A stretch of DNA of 64,000 nucleotides from Streptomyces wedmorensis (GTDB lineage: Bacteria > Actinomycetota > Actinomycetes > Streptomycetales > Streptomycetaceae): assembly GCF_000716445.1 (NCBI RefSeq), contig NZ_JNWK01000079.1, positions 1 to 64,000 of the forward strand, written 5' to 3'. The translations under genes and the position numbers were made by a program. The notes under the pieces were generated by a model. It did not search any database. It was given only the letters and a program-made list of their open reading frames with translations, and was not told the origin of the DNA. This document shows, in pieces, positions 1-7,865 of the stretch (position 1 is the first letter of the stretch; every line of letters starts with the position of its first letter).

Positions 1-22
1 CGGGGGTGGCGAACTTCTGCAT
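1..22 (-). CDS. 5' end of a gene running off the left edge
   Basis: An ATG on the minus strand at 22 is preceded, at the right distance, by AAGGAG (plus-strand 29-34 region), an excellent ribosome binding site. Only seven codons (MQKFATP) are visible before the edge. From memory this beginning resembles DUF4097-type beta-strand-repeat proteins of Streptomyces, which are often divergent from the kind of regulator that follows here; that identification is an inference from seven residues and should be treated as a guess. The gene would share the palindrome-rich region 23-289 with the regulator. Confidence 0.5.
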
Positions 23-98
23 GTCCTGCTCCTTGTCCAGTGGCGGGCTCCCTGTCGGCCCGCTGTTTCTGATGAAGGAAAAGCTACGTTGCGTTCGA

Positions 99-129
99 GT
101 TTCTGGCAACGAGTTCGTTGCGCAGAAAC
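99..129. promoter_or_regulatory. 14-bp inverted repeat in divergent promoter region
   Basis: GTTTCTGGCAACGA (99-112) and TCGTTGC-G-CAGAAAC (115-129) are inverted copies with a single bulged G and a 2-nt centre. It lies between the leftward gene at the edge and the rightward regulator, so it may be an operator or a hairpin in the leader of the leftward gene. Seen directly; function inferred. Confidence 0.45.
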
Positions 130-157
130 ATGGAAGATGCAGGTCAGAGCCGAGAAT

Positions 158-213
158 TCATTGCAATGATCCTGAATGGAATGCAACAACGACCGCGTTG
201 CTCATTGCAATGA
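158..213. promoter_or_regulatory. Pair of identical palindromic boxes TCATTGCAATGA
   Basis: The perfect 12-bp palindrome TCATTGCAATGA occurs at 158-169 and again at 202-213, 44 bp apart centre to centre (about four helical turns). Both are AT-rich compared with the surroundings and lie just upstream of the MarR-like gene. They are good candidates for the autoregulatory operator of that regulator, acting on both divergent genes. Confidence 0.6.
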
Positions 214-289
214 ACTGGGAGTGAACGCTATGCTGAAGCCGTCACGAAGCACGCACCGCCACATGCGCAGCACCACGGAGGAGACCGCG

Positions 290-1084
290 ATGCCGGGAGG
301 CCGACTCACCCAGCCCGAACGCCAGCAGATCGCACTCGGTCTGGCCGACGGCCTCGCCTACGCGGAGATCGCCCGGCGTCTCGACCGGCCGACCTCGACG
401 ATCACGCGCGAGGTGATGCGGAACGGCGGCCCCACCGCCTACCGCGCCGAGACCGCCCACCGCGCCACCGAGCGCCGCGCCCACCGCCGCAAGCAGCCCG
501 CGCCCAAGGGGACGGAGGCGCTCCCGCAGGCCCACGGGCGCGATCCCGAGGCCATGCGCGCGTACGAGGAGACGTTCACGGCCGTCCTGGCGGGCTCGGG
601 CATGCCGACGATGATGTCCCGGGTGATGGCCTGCCTCACCCTCACGGACGCGGGCAGCCTCACCGCGGCCGAACTCGTCGAGCGCCTCCAGGTCAGCCCG
701 GCGTCCATCTCCAAGTCGATCGCCTTCCTGGAGAGCCAGGGCTTCGTCCGCCGGGAGCGCGACGACCGTCGCCGCGACCGCTACGTCGTCGACGACGACA
801 TCTGGTACCAGTCGATGATCGCCAGCGCCCGGTCCACCGCGCAGATCGTCGAGATCGCCCGTCAGGGCGTCGGCGTCCTCGGCCCCGAGACCCCCGCTGC
901 CGTCCGCATGGAGAACGTCGCCCGCTTCCTCGACTTCGTCTCCGAGAGCATCTTGCGCGCCGCCGAGCAGGCCCGTGAGGTCCTCTTCGCGAAGCCGGAG
1001 ACGGAATCCGCGAGGCCGGGGACGGAATCCGCGAGGCCGGAGACGCGGGAGGACGCCACCGGCGGGGGGCCGGAGGCGTCCTGA
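290..1084 (+). CDS. MarR/GbsR-like winged-helix regulator with IS30-like HTH
   Basis: A 264-residue DNA-binding protein. The first ~60 residues (RLTQPERQQIALGLADGLAY onward) look like the helix-turn-helix that opens IS30 transposases (EIARRLDRPTSTITREVMRN), and a second winged helix at about residues 110-180 (TAAELVERLQVSPASISKSI) is MarR/GbsR-like. The C-terminus carries a short PETESAR/PGTESAR repeat. The start at 290 was chosen because GGAGGAG precedes it by 6 nt; an in-frame ATG at 230, after GGGAG, would add 20 residues and cannot be excluded. Two identical palindromes sit upstream, suggesting autoregulation, and a gene reading left off the window may be its partner. The effector is unknown. 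Confidence 0.8.
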   Translation: MPGGRLTQPERQQIALGLADGLAYAEIARRLDRPTSTITREVMRNGGPTAYRAETAHRATERRAHRRKQPAPKGTEALPQAHGRDPEAMRAYEETFTAVLAGSGMPTMMSRVMACLTLTDAGSLTAAELVERLQVSPASISKSIAFLESQGFVRRERDDRRRDRYVVDDDIWYQSMIASARSTAQIVEIARQGVGVLGPETPAAVRMENVARFLDFVSESILRAAEQAREVLFAKPETESARPGTESARPETREDATGGGPEAS

Positions 1085-1109
1085 GGGTCCGAAGGGCCGT
1101 GCGGCCGGG

Positions 1110-2141
1110 TCAGCCGGTCGTTTCGACGGTGATGTGCGGGGCCAGGTCGCGGAGGAAGGCGGGCGCGTCGAAGACCGCGCCGGCGGAGGCGACGCCGACC
1201 GTCCTGGTCCGTCCCGTCAGCACGTGGTGCAACGCCTCCACGGCGAGCGGCGCGCTGACGGCGTAGATGTCACGGCCGGTCGCGACCGCGCGCCGCTCCT
1301 CGCCGCCCGAGCGGACGACGACGTCGACGAGGAAGGTCTGGGCGGACCGTCCGCGCGCGTCGACCGCGGCCGGTGCCGGGGAGTCCGGGTCCGCCAGTTC
1401 CCGGGCCGCCTCCACGGTCATGTAGGTACGCACCTCCGGGATGGCGAGGTGGCTGGGGACGGTGACGACGTCGGCCATGGTGAACTCCCCGATCACGGAC
1501 CGGGGTCCCATCGGCTCGGGGAAGGTCCACTCCAGGGTCGGCGCGGTGTCCTCGCGGTACTGGATGCGTCCGTCGCCGAACACGACCCGTCGGCCGTCCC
1601 TGCGCTCGCGGGAGACCGTGCCCGCGGCGAGGGTTCCCGCGGTGGGGTGCCAGCCGCTCAGCCCGTAGGCGACGTGCGCCTCGTCGGCCGTCTCCCAGTC
1701 GCCCATCGCGGCGGTGACCAGCAGGTCTCCGAGGCCGCCGAAGAAGGCCATCGCGGGGACGACGACGGTCCCCGCGGCCTTCGCGCGGTCCGCGAAGTGC
1801 GCGAACGTGTCGAGGTTGGCCTCGATCTCCGCGGCGACGTCCACGTACGGGACCTTCGCCCGCAGCGCCGCCTCGATCAGCGGCGCCGCGGTCACGGCGA
1901 ACGGCCCGGCGCAGTTGACCACGGCGTCCGCGCCGACCAGCGCCCGGTCGAGCGCGTCCGGATCGTCGACCGTCGCCGGCCGTACGCCGAGCCCCCCGTG
2001 CTCCGCCGCGAGGGCCTCCAGCCGGCCCGCGTCCCGCCCGGACAGGATCGGCGTGAACCCCCGGCCCAGCAGCTCCGCCACCACGAACCGTCCGGTGTGC
2101 CCGTACGCGCCGAACACCACTACCGCGTGCCCCGAAGTCAT
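1110..2141 (-). CDS. Saccharopine-dehydrogenase-like NAD(P)-binding oxidoreductase
   Basis: A 343-residue protein starting with a Rossmann motif (VVVFGAYGHTGRFVVAELL) and followed by a conserved segment around VVNCAGPF, typical of the saccharopine dehydrogenase / trans-acting enoyl reductase family. Members reduce or oxidise a range of substrates, so the reaction cannot be named. The ATG at 2141 is preceded by GGGAGAG; a longer open frame exists upstream but would pass through a palindrome at 2161-2178 that is probably an operator. The gene converges on the MarR-like gene with only 25 bp between them. Confidence 0.8.
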   Translation of the reverse strand: MTSGHAVVVFGAYGHTGRFVVAELLGRGFTPILSGRDAGRLEALAAEHGGLGVRPATVDDPDALDRALVGADAVVNCAGPFAVTAAPLIEAALRAKVPYVDVAAEIEANLDTFAHFADRAKAAGTVVVPAMAFFGGLGDLLVTAAMGDWETADEAHVAYGLSGWHPTAGTLAAGTVSRERRDGRRVVFGDGRIQYREDTAPTLEWTFPEPMGPRSVIGEFTMADVVTVPSHLAIPEVRTYMTVEAARELADPDSPAPAAVDARGRSAQTFLVDVVVRSGGEERRAVATGRDIYAVSAPLAVEALHHVLTGRTRTVGVASAGAVFDAPAFLRDLAPHITVETTG

Positions 2142-2160
2142 CGCTCTCTCCCGCCCTCGT

Positions 2161-2178
2161 TGGTTCAACTGTGAACCA
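2161..2178. promoter_or_regulatory. Palindrome TGGTTCA-N4-TGAACCA, candidate operator
   Basis: Seven-base inverted arms with a 4-bp centre (ACTG) lie 20 bp upstream of the start of the reductase gene that begins at 2141. The position fits a promoter operator of a dimeric regulator such as an HxlR or MarR protein. No such regulator gene is directly adjacent. Confidence 0.45.
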
Positions 2179-2261
2179 TCTTGTCGGTGGCGGCCTGCCC
2201 GTACGAGTACGAGGAGTGCCACGCGTCGCACACTTTCGGACACGCGCCCCGACCGCCGGGA

Positions 2262-2723
2262 CTACCGCACCGGCTTCTCCGGGGACTCCCGCTCCTCGGC
2301 CCGCTCCGGCGTACGGAACGCCCCCTGAGGGCTCGCGACGAGCTCCACCTCGAAGCCGTCGGTGTTCTCCAGATAGGCCGCGTAGACGCCCTCGCCGCCC
2401 GCGTGCGGATGGCGGTCGGGGAACAGGAGTCGCCAGCCGTGCGCCGGGGCCTCGGCCGTCAGGGCGTCGACGGCGGCGCGGTCGCCGGCGTGGAAGGCGA
2501 GGTGGTTGAGGCCGGGGCGGAGGCGGTCGTGGTGGTCCGAAGTGCGGGCGGGGGACTGTTCGAGGACGAGGTAGCAGGAGCCGAGGGCCCAGCTGCGCCC
2601 GCCGTCCCAGCGCTGGAACGGCTCGTACCCCAGGGCGCCGAGGAGCCAGCCGAAGCTCGCCTCGGCGCCGTCCAGGTCGCCCACCCAGATCTCGACGTGG
2701 TGCAGCGCTCCGACTCGGCTCAC
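2262..2723 (-). CDS. VOC-family (glyoxalase-fold) protein
   Basis: A 153-residue single-domain vicinal-oxygen-chelate protein. The N-terminal LHHVEIWVGDLDGAEAFG-like strand and the later LNHLAFHAGD and GFEVELVAS segments contain the His/Glu positions that usually bind a divalent metal. Members include glyoxalases, dioxygenases and resistance proteins; nothing here selects among them. Its ATG overlaps the stop codon of the upstream HelD-like gene (2720-2723), so the two are translated together. Confidence 0.8.
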   Translation of the reverse strand: MSRVGALHHVEIWVGDLDGAEASFGWLLGALGYEPFQRWDGGRSWALGSCYLVLEQSPARTSDHHDRLRPGLNHLAFHAGDRAAVDALTAEAPAHGWRLLFPDRHPHAGGEGVYAAYLENTDGFEVELVASPQGAFRTPERAEERESPEKPVR

Positions 2724-4774
2724 GGTGCGCCCAACTGGGCTGGGATCGGCGCAGAGTGAAGGATCGTCAGGCCGGACACGGCACGGGTGAGGGCCACGTA
2801 GAGACGGCGCAGGCCGGTCCGTTCGTCCGGCTCGCCGTCGACGACGGCCGCGGGGTCGTCGAGCACCACGTAGTCGTACTCCAGGCCCTTCGCGAGGGAG
2901 GCGGGGACCAGGGTGAGACGGGATTCGGCGGTGGTCTCCTCGCCGGGGGAGAGGTGGGCGAGCCCGGCGGCGGTCAGCGCCTCCGCGAGGGGGGCGATGC
3001 GGGCGTCGGCGGCGATCAGACCGATGGAGCCCTCGTGGGCCAGGGACTCGACGCAGGCCGCGACGACGGCCGCGTCCAGGTCGTCCGTGGGGCGGACGGC
3101 CAGCGAACCCGGGTTCTCACGCACCGACTCCACCGCCGCGAGCCCCGGCGACATGTGCGGAAGGAGCCGCGAGGCGTACGCGATCACCTCGCGCGGCACG
3201 CGGAAACCGGCGGTCAGCTCCTCCACCACGGCCTCCGGCTTGCCCAGGTGCCCGAGCGCCTGCGCCCAGCTCTCCGTCGCCCAGGGGGTCGTGCCCTGCG
3301 CGAGGTCGCCCAGGACCGTCGCCGAGCCGGTCGTGCAGCGGCGGCCCACCGCCCGGTACTGCATCGGGGACAGGTCCTGCGCCTCGTCGAGGACCACGTG
3401 CCCGAGCGAGTGCGTCCGCTCGATCAGGTCCTTCGCCTCGTCGACGAGGACGGCGTCCGCCGCCGACCACTTCGCCGCCTTCACGCTGCGGGCCGGCTTC
3501 GCCCACAGCAGCAGCTTCTGCTCGTCCTCCGTGAGCAGCCCCTCGGCGTGCTCCGCCAGGAAGTCGGCGTCGCCGAGCAGTCGCAGCACCAGCTTCGCGG
3601 GCTCCACCAGGGGCCAGCACTCCTTCACGACGGCCTTCACCGCGGGGTTCCGCGCGACCGCGTTCTGCACGCGGTCGTCGGGCGCCTCGCCCGCCTCCTC
3701 CATCCGCACCAGGACCGCGTGCGCGATCCGCTGCGGCAGCGCCTCGCGGGCCGCCCCGTACCGGATGTCCCGGTCCAGCAACTCCCGGACCATCTCCTCC
3801 AGTTCGTACGCGGGCACCCGCCACCGGCGCGACCCGCGCACCACCATCAGGGGCTCCTTCGGCAGCGAGACGTGCGAACGGACCGCCCGCCGCAGCACCT
3901 CCGCCATCCGGGCGTCGCCCTTGACGACCGCCGTCGCCGCCTCGTCGGTGCCCCGCACCTCGACGTGCGCCACGAGGTCGTCCACGGTCGCCTGCTGGAC
4001 CTCCAACTCGCCAAGCGCGGGAAGGACTTGCTCGATGTAGTGGAGGAAGGAACGGTTCGGCCCGATGACCAGGGTGCCGGTGCGGGCCAGCCGCTCCCGG
4101 TGCGCGTACAGCAGATAGGCGACACGGTGCAGGCCGACGGCCGTCTTTCCGGTCCCGGGGCCTCCCTGCACGCACACCGTCCCGGACAGGTCGGAGCGGA
4201 CGATCCCGTCCTGCTCCGGCTGGATCGTCGCCACGATGTCCCGCATCGGACCCACGCGGGGCCGCTCGATCTCGGCCTGGAGCAGCCGGCTCGTCGTCGA
4301 CCCCTCGGCGGAGCCGGAAAATGTCTCGGCCGCCGGGTCGGAGAGGTGCTCGTCCTCGTATGCGGTGAGGTCGCCGCCCGTGTACCCGAAGCGCCGCCGC
4401 AGGCCGACGTCCTGAGGGTCCTTCTTCGACGCCTGGTAGTACGGCTGCGACACCGGGGCACGCCAGTCGATGACCATCGGGTCGCCGTCGGCGTCGTGGA
4501 CGTGCCGCCGCCCGATGTAGAAGCGCTGCCCCTCCTGCGTGGTGTGCAGGTAGTCGAGCCGCCCGAAGAACAGCGGGGTGTCGGCCAGGTCGGCCAGCGC
4601 CTTGATCCGGTCCTCGATCTGGCGCCCGAGCACGAGGGAGTTGACCCAGTTCGCCGTGACGTCCTTGATGTCGAGCGCCTCGACGTCCTCGCGCATCGCG
4701 CGGAGGGCGGAGCGGGACTCGGTCAGATGGGCGCGCTCACGCGCGAGCGGATCGAGCGGATCGGAAACGGGCAC
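2720..4774 (-). CDS. HelD/HelR-like UvrD-family ATPase acting on RNA polymerase
   Basis: A 684-residue superfamily-1 helicase-like ATPase. Residues 1-100 form the charged N-terminal region typical of HelD proteins, Walker A is GGPGTGKT at 204-211, and a DEAQ box (VVLDEAQDLSPMQYR) lies near residue 465; a C-terminal RecA-like half ends with GLEYDYVVLDDP and YVALTRA. HelD-type proteins recycle stalled RNA polymerase, and the related HelR protects it from rifamycins. I looked for the rifamycin-associated element of helR promoters in 4775-5023 and did not find it, so a general HelD role is safer. Translationally coupled to the downstream VOC gene. Confidence 0.85.
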   Translation of the reverse strand: MPVSDPLDPLARERAHLTESRSALRAMREDVEALDIKDVTANWVNSLVLGRQIEDRIKALADLADTPLFFGRLDYLHTTQEGQRFYIGRRHVHDADGDPMVIDWRAPVSQPYYQASKKDPQDVGLRRRFGYTGGDLTAYEDEHLSDPAAETFSGSAEGSTTSRLLQAEIERPRVGPMRDIVATIQPEQDGIVRSDLSGTVCVQGGPGTGKTAVGLHRVAYLLYAHRERLARTGTLVIGPNRSFLHYIEQVLPALGELEVQQATVDDLVAHVEVRGTDEAATAVVKGDARMAEVLRRAVRSHVSLPKEPLMVVRGSRRWRVPAYELEEMVRELLDRDIRYGAAREALPQRIAHAVLVRMEEAGEAPDDRVQNAVARNPAVKAVVKECWPLVEPAKLVLRLLGDADFLAEHAEGLLTEDEQKLLLWAKPARSVKAAKWSAADAVLVDEAKDLIERTHSLGHVVLDEAQDLSPMQYRAVGRRCTTGSATVLGDLAQGTTPWATESWAQALGHLGKPEAVVEELTAGFRVPREVIAYASRLLPHMSPGLAAVESVRENPGSLAVRPTDDLDAAVVAACVESLAHEGSIGLIAADARIAPLAEALTAAGLAHLSPGEETTAESRLTLVPASLAKGLEYDYVVLDDPAAVVDGEPDERTGLRRLYVALTRAVSGLTILHSAPIPAQLGAP

Positions 4775-5023
4775 GATGAAGCCTCCGAGCAGGTGGATAC
4801 ACGGACACGACGAGGTGGCCGCCGGTTACCGGCCGGGCGGCGGCTCTCCACGGGGGAGGCGGGGAAGCTGGCGAGTGTAACTCCGGCGGGCCACGCGAGG
4901 CGAATCGCTTTCGCGCTCTCCGCCCGGCCGCCTACCCGTAGGGGTCGGGGTCCGTCGCGAGAGGGACCCCGGTTCCACCCCCAGGCCGATGTGTTCGGAA
5001 TGTCCGGATTCCATGATGGAAGC

Positions 5024-5212
5024 ATGACCGCGACGACCTTCACCCTCGTGACCACCGTCCCCCGACCCCGCACCCGCCCCCTCGCCACCGCGTTCCGCGC
5101 GATACGCGCCTTCGGCGGCGCGGCGGCCGGCGTCGTCCTCCTCGGCGACTACGGCCCGCCCGAGGCGGGCGTCAGGAACCCTCGCCCTGAGTACGCGCCC
5201 GGCCCCGACTGA
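5024..5212 (+). CDS. Small conserved-looking protein of unknown function
   Basis: A 62-residue open frame starting at an ATG preceded by GGA. It begins with a Thr-rich stretch (MTATTFTLVTTVPRPRTRPL), has one alanine/glycine-rich hydrophobic segment (GGAAAGVVLLGDYG) and ends in a proline-rich tail. The balance of residues is unlike a random out-of-frame translation, and it is the only sensible frame between the HelD-like gene (divergent) and the next membrane protein. I do not recognise a family; it might be a peripheral membrane peptide. Confidence 0.5.
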   Translation: MTATTFTLVTTVPRPRTRPLATAFRAIRAFGGAAAGVVLLGDYGPPEAGVRNPRPEYAPGPD

Positions 5213-5261
5213 GTACGGCGACGCCTGCCGCGGGCGGGCCGCCGCCTGATGTGATCACCTC

Positions 5262-5588
5262 ATGACGACGACCACGCCCACGCCCACGACCGACGACTTC
5301 GTCCGCACCACCCGGAAGCTGCGCTTCACGGCCCTCGGCGGTTTCCTCGTCCTCGCCGCGCTCCTGGTCCTCACGGCGATGCTGGCCCTCGGCGACGCCG
5401 TCAGCGGCGACGGAGCGAGCGGCGCCTTCACCGACGCCGCCTTCTGGATGTTCCCCTTCGCCGCGGCGGCCGGCCTCGCCGCCCTCGTCACTCCCCGGAG
5501 CCTGATGCCGACCACCCCCCGCCGGGCCCTCGTCATCGCCCAGTACGCCCTCGGCGTCGCCGGAGTCTTCCTCCAGACCCTGGACTGA
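5262..5588 (+). CDS. Small three-helix membrane protein
   Basis: A 108-residue protein with hydrophobic segments at about residues 26-48 (LGGFLVLAALLVLTAMLALG), 60-80 (FWMFPFAAAAGLAALV) and 88-105. The N-terminus is Thr/Pro-rich and probably cytoplasmic. No catalytic motif or family was recognised. The last three codons and the stop belong to a 4 x 16-bp tandem repeat (5580-5643) shared with the gap before the convergent XPB gene, so its C-terminus (LQTLD) may be recent. Confidence 0.65.
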   Translation: MTTTTPTPTTDDFVRTTRKLRFTALGGFLVLAALLVLTAMLALGDAVSGDGASGAFTDAAFWMFPFAAAAGLAALVTPRSLMPTTPRRALVIAQYALGVAGVFLQTLD

Positions 5589-5643
5589 CGAGCCCCTGGA
5601 CTGACGAGACCCCGGACCGAGGAGACCCCGGACCGAGGGGCCC
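5580..5643. repeat. 16-bp tandem repeat, four units
   Basis: Four adjacent 16-bp units (5580-5595, 5596-5611, 5612-5627, 5628-5643) of the form CYGGACYGASGAGMCC fill the gap between the convergent genes ending at 5588 and 5652. The first unit includes the end of the membrane-protein gene. Units 1-2 and 3-4 form two closer pairs, as expected from stepwise duplication. Confidence 0.8.
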
Positions 5644-5651
5644 ACCCGCCC

Positions 5652-7292
5652 CTACGGAGCCAGCAACTCGTCCGCGTCGACGATCCGGTACGCGTACCCC
5701 TGCTCGGCCAGGAACCGCTGCCGGTGCGCCGCGAAGTCCTGGTCGATCGTGTCGCGCGCGACCACCGAGTAGAAGTGCGCCTGGTGGCCGTCGGCCTTCG
5801 GCCGCAGCACCCGGCCCAGGCGCTGTGCCTCCTCCTGCCGGGACCCGAAGGTGCCCGAGACCTGGATGGCGACCGTCGCCTCCGGCAGGTCGATCGAGAA
5901 GTTCGCGACCTTCGAGACGACGAGCACGCTGATCTCGCCCGTACGGAACGCGTCGAAGAGCTTCTCGCGCTGCGCGTTCGACGTCTCGCCCTTGATGACC
6001 GGCGCGTTCAGGTGCTCGCCGAGCTCGTCGAGCTGGTCGATGTACTGGCCGATGACGAGGATCTGCTGCCCCTCGAACTTCTTGACCAGCGCCTCCGTGA
6101 CCTTCCGCTTCGTCGCGGTCGTCGCGCAGAAGCGGTACTTCTCCTCCGCCTCGGCCGTCGCGTACGCCAGCCGCTCGGAGTCGGTCAGGTTCACCCGGAC
6201 CTCGACGCAGTCGGCGGGCGCGATGTACCCCTGCGCCTCGATCTCCTTCCACGGCGCGTCGAACCGCTTGGGCCCGATCAGCGAGAACACGTCCGACTCG
6301 CGCCCGTCCTCGCGGACCAGGGTCGCGGTCAGGCCGAGCCGCCGCCGCGCCTGGAGGTCCGCCGTGAACTTGAAGACCGGCGCGGGCAGCAGGTGCACCT
6401 CGTCGTAGACGATCAGACCCCAGTCGCGGGAGTCGAACAGCTCCAGGTGCGGGTAGATGCCCTTCCGCTTGGTCGTGAGCACCTGGTACGTGGCGATGGT
6501 GACCGGCCGGATCTCCTTGCGCGTACCGCTGTACTCGCCGATCTCGTCCTCGGTCAGCGAGGTCCGCTTCACCAGTTCGTGCTTCCACTGCCGCGCCGAG
6601 ACGGTGTTCGTCACCAGGATCAGCGTCGTCGCCTTGGCCTGTGCCATCGCGCCCGCGCCGACCAGCGTCTTCCCCGCACCACACGGCAGCACGACCACCC
6701 CGGAGCCGCCGTGCCAGAACCCGTCGACCGCCTGCTTCTGGTACGGCCGCAGGCTCCAGCCGTCCTCCGCCAGGTCGATCCGGTGCGCCTCCCCGTCGAC
6801 GTACCCGGCGAGGTCCTCCGCCGGCCAGCCCAGCTTGAGCAGCGTCTGCTTGATCTGCCCGCGCTCCGACGGATGCACCGCCACGGTGTCCGCGTCGATC
6901 CGCTCACCGACCAGCGGCTGCACCTTCCTCGACCGGAGGATCTCCTCCAGGACGGGCCGGTCCGTGCTGGTCAGCACCAGCCCGTGCGTCGGATGCTTCG
7001 ACAGCGTCAGCCGCCCGTACCGCGCCATCGTCTCCGCGATGTCCACCAGCAGCGCGTGCGGCACCGGATACCGCGAGTACTCGACGAGCGCGTCCACCAC
7101 CTGCTCCGCGTCGTGCCCGGCGGCCCGCGCGTTCCACAACCCCAGCGGCGTCACCCGGTACGTATGGATGTGCTCCGGCGCCCGCTCCAGCTCCGCGAAC
7201 GGCGCGATCGCCCGCCGACACGCCTCGGCGAGCTCATGATCGACCTCCAGCAGCAGAGTCTTGTCGCTCTGGACGATGAGTGGCCCATTCAC
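5652..7292 (-). CDS. DNA repair helicase XPB (mycobacterial type)
   Basis: A 546-residue superfamily-2 helicase. After a ~180-residue N-terminal damage-recognition-like region come Walker A (PCGAGKT, about 203-209), the DEVH box (297-300) and the RED motif (327-329) that is typical of XPB; the C-terminal RecA-like domain ends with QRLGRVLRPK. It is the bacterial counterpart of the eukaryotic TFIIH subunit and unwinds DNA 3'-5' in repair. The start is a GTG at 7292 with GGAAGGAC upstream. A second helicase-domain protein lies just to the right, on the same strand. Confidence 0.92.
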   Translation of the reverse strand: MNGPLIVQSDKTLLLEVDHELAEACRRAIAPFAELERAPEHIHTYRVTPLGLWNARAAGHDAEQVVDALVEYSRYPVPHALLVDIAETMARYGRLTLSKHPTHGLVLTSTDRPVLEEILRSRKVQPLVGERIDADTVAVHPSERGQIKQTLLKLGWPAEDLAGYVDGEAHRIDLAEDGWSLRPYQKQAVDGFWHGGSGVVVLPCGAGKTLVGAGAMAQAKATTLILVTNTVSARQWKHELVKRTSLTEDEIGEYSGTRKEIRPVTIATYQVLTTKRKGIYPHLELFDSRDWGLIVYDEVHLLPAPVFKFTADLQARRRLGLTATLVREDGRESDVFSLIGPKRFDAPWKEIEAQGYIAPADCVEVRVNLTDSERLAYATAEAEEKYRFCATTATKRKVTEALVKKFEGQQILVIGQYIDQLDELGEHLNAPVIKGETSNAQREKLFDAFRTGEISVLVVSKVANFSIDLPEATVAIQVSGTFGSRQEEAQRLGRVLRPKADGHQAHFYSVVARDTIDQDFAAHRQRFLAEQGYAYRIVDADELLAP

Positions 7293-7504
7293 GTGCGATC
7301 AGGTCCTTCCCGGGCCGCACCCACGACGGCCAATCCTCCAGTCTGCCCGATCCCCGCCGCTGTCGCCGGGGTGCGCCCGGACATCTCGACGCGCCGAGTG
7401 GACGCCGCCTGGCCGGCTGGGCCACGACATGAGTACCCGGCACATGTCGGATGAGTATGCGAGCGGGTGGACGGGGCCGTCCGGGGAGCGGTGGGGTGGA
7501 AGGC

Positions 7505-7858
7505 ATGACACAGACCGCCGGGAGTGGGAAGCGGTCGGTGTCGCCGCCCGTCGCCGCATGCGTTTCCCGGTCCGACCCCGCAGCACACGACCCGAACTGG
7601 TGGGCGGGGGTGATGACGGGGACGCTTGGCGGGCCGTTGCTCGTGGTGCTGACCGGGAGCATGGTGGACCTGTTGGCGGCGCGGCCGGTGGTGATCGCCG
7701 CAAGTCTGCTGCTGCCGGTCGTGGTGGCGGCGCCCACCTGGTTCATCGCGCGGACGATGGGGCGACGGCGGGTGCGGAGGGTGACGGCGGGGTTGGCGTG
7801 TGCCGTGGGGATCGCCTATCCGGTGCTGGTGCGCGCGGCCGAGGCGCTGTCGCGCTGA
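7505..7858 (+). CDS. Small integral membrane protein
   Basis: A 117-residue protein starting at ATG 7505 (after GGTGGAAGG) with three predicted helices: WWAGVMTGTLGGPLLVVLTG, VVIAASLLLPVVVAAPTWF and a C-terminal AGLACAVGIAYPVLV. A basic loop (MGRRRVRRV) separates helices two and three. It sits between two helicase genes on the opposite strand and ends 7 bp before the stop of the second one. No family recognised. Confidence 0.6.
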   Translation: MTQTAGSGKRSVSPPVAACVSRSDPAAHDPNWWAGVMTGTLGGPLLVVLTGSMVDLLAARPVVIAASLLLPVVVAAPTWFIARTMGRRRVRRVTAGLACAVGIAYPVLVRAAEALSR

Positions 7859-7865
7859 ACCGTGG

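Noticed and set aside
6..224. 72-codon open frame at the left edge
   Set aside because: It runs through the palindromic promoter region, has no ribosome binding site and overlaps a better minus-strand start at 22.
4775..5023. Rifamycin-associated element upstream of the HelD-like gene
   Set aside because: I looked for the inverted repeat typical of helR promoters and did not find it on either strand.
2756..5212. Long open frame opposite the HelD-like gene
   Set aside because: Its translation is rich in Arg, Gly, His and Pro without domains, as expected for the antisense of a high-GC gene; only the last 62 codons (5024-5212), which lie outside the HelD gene, look independent.
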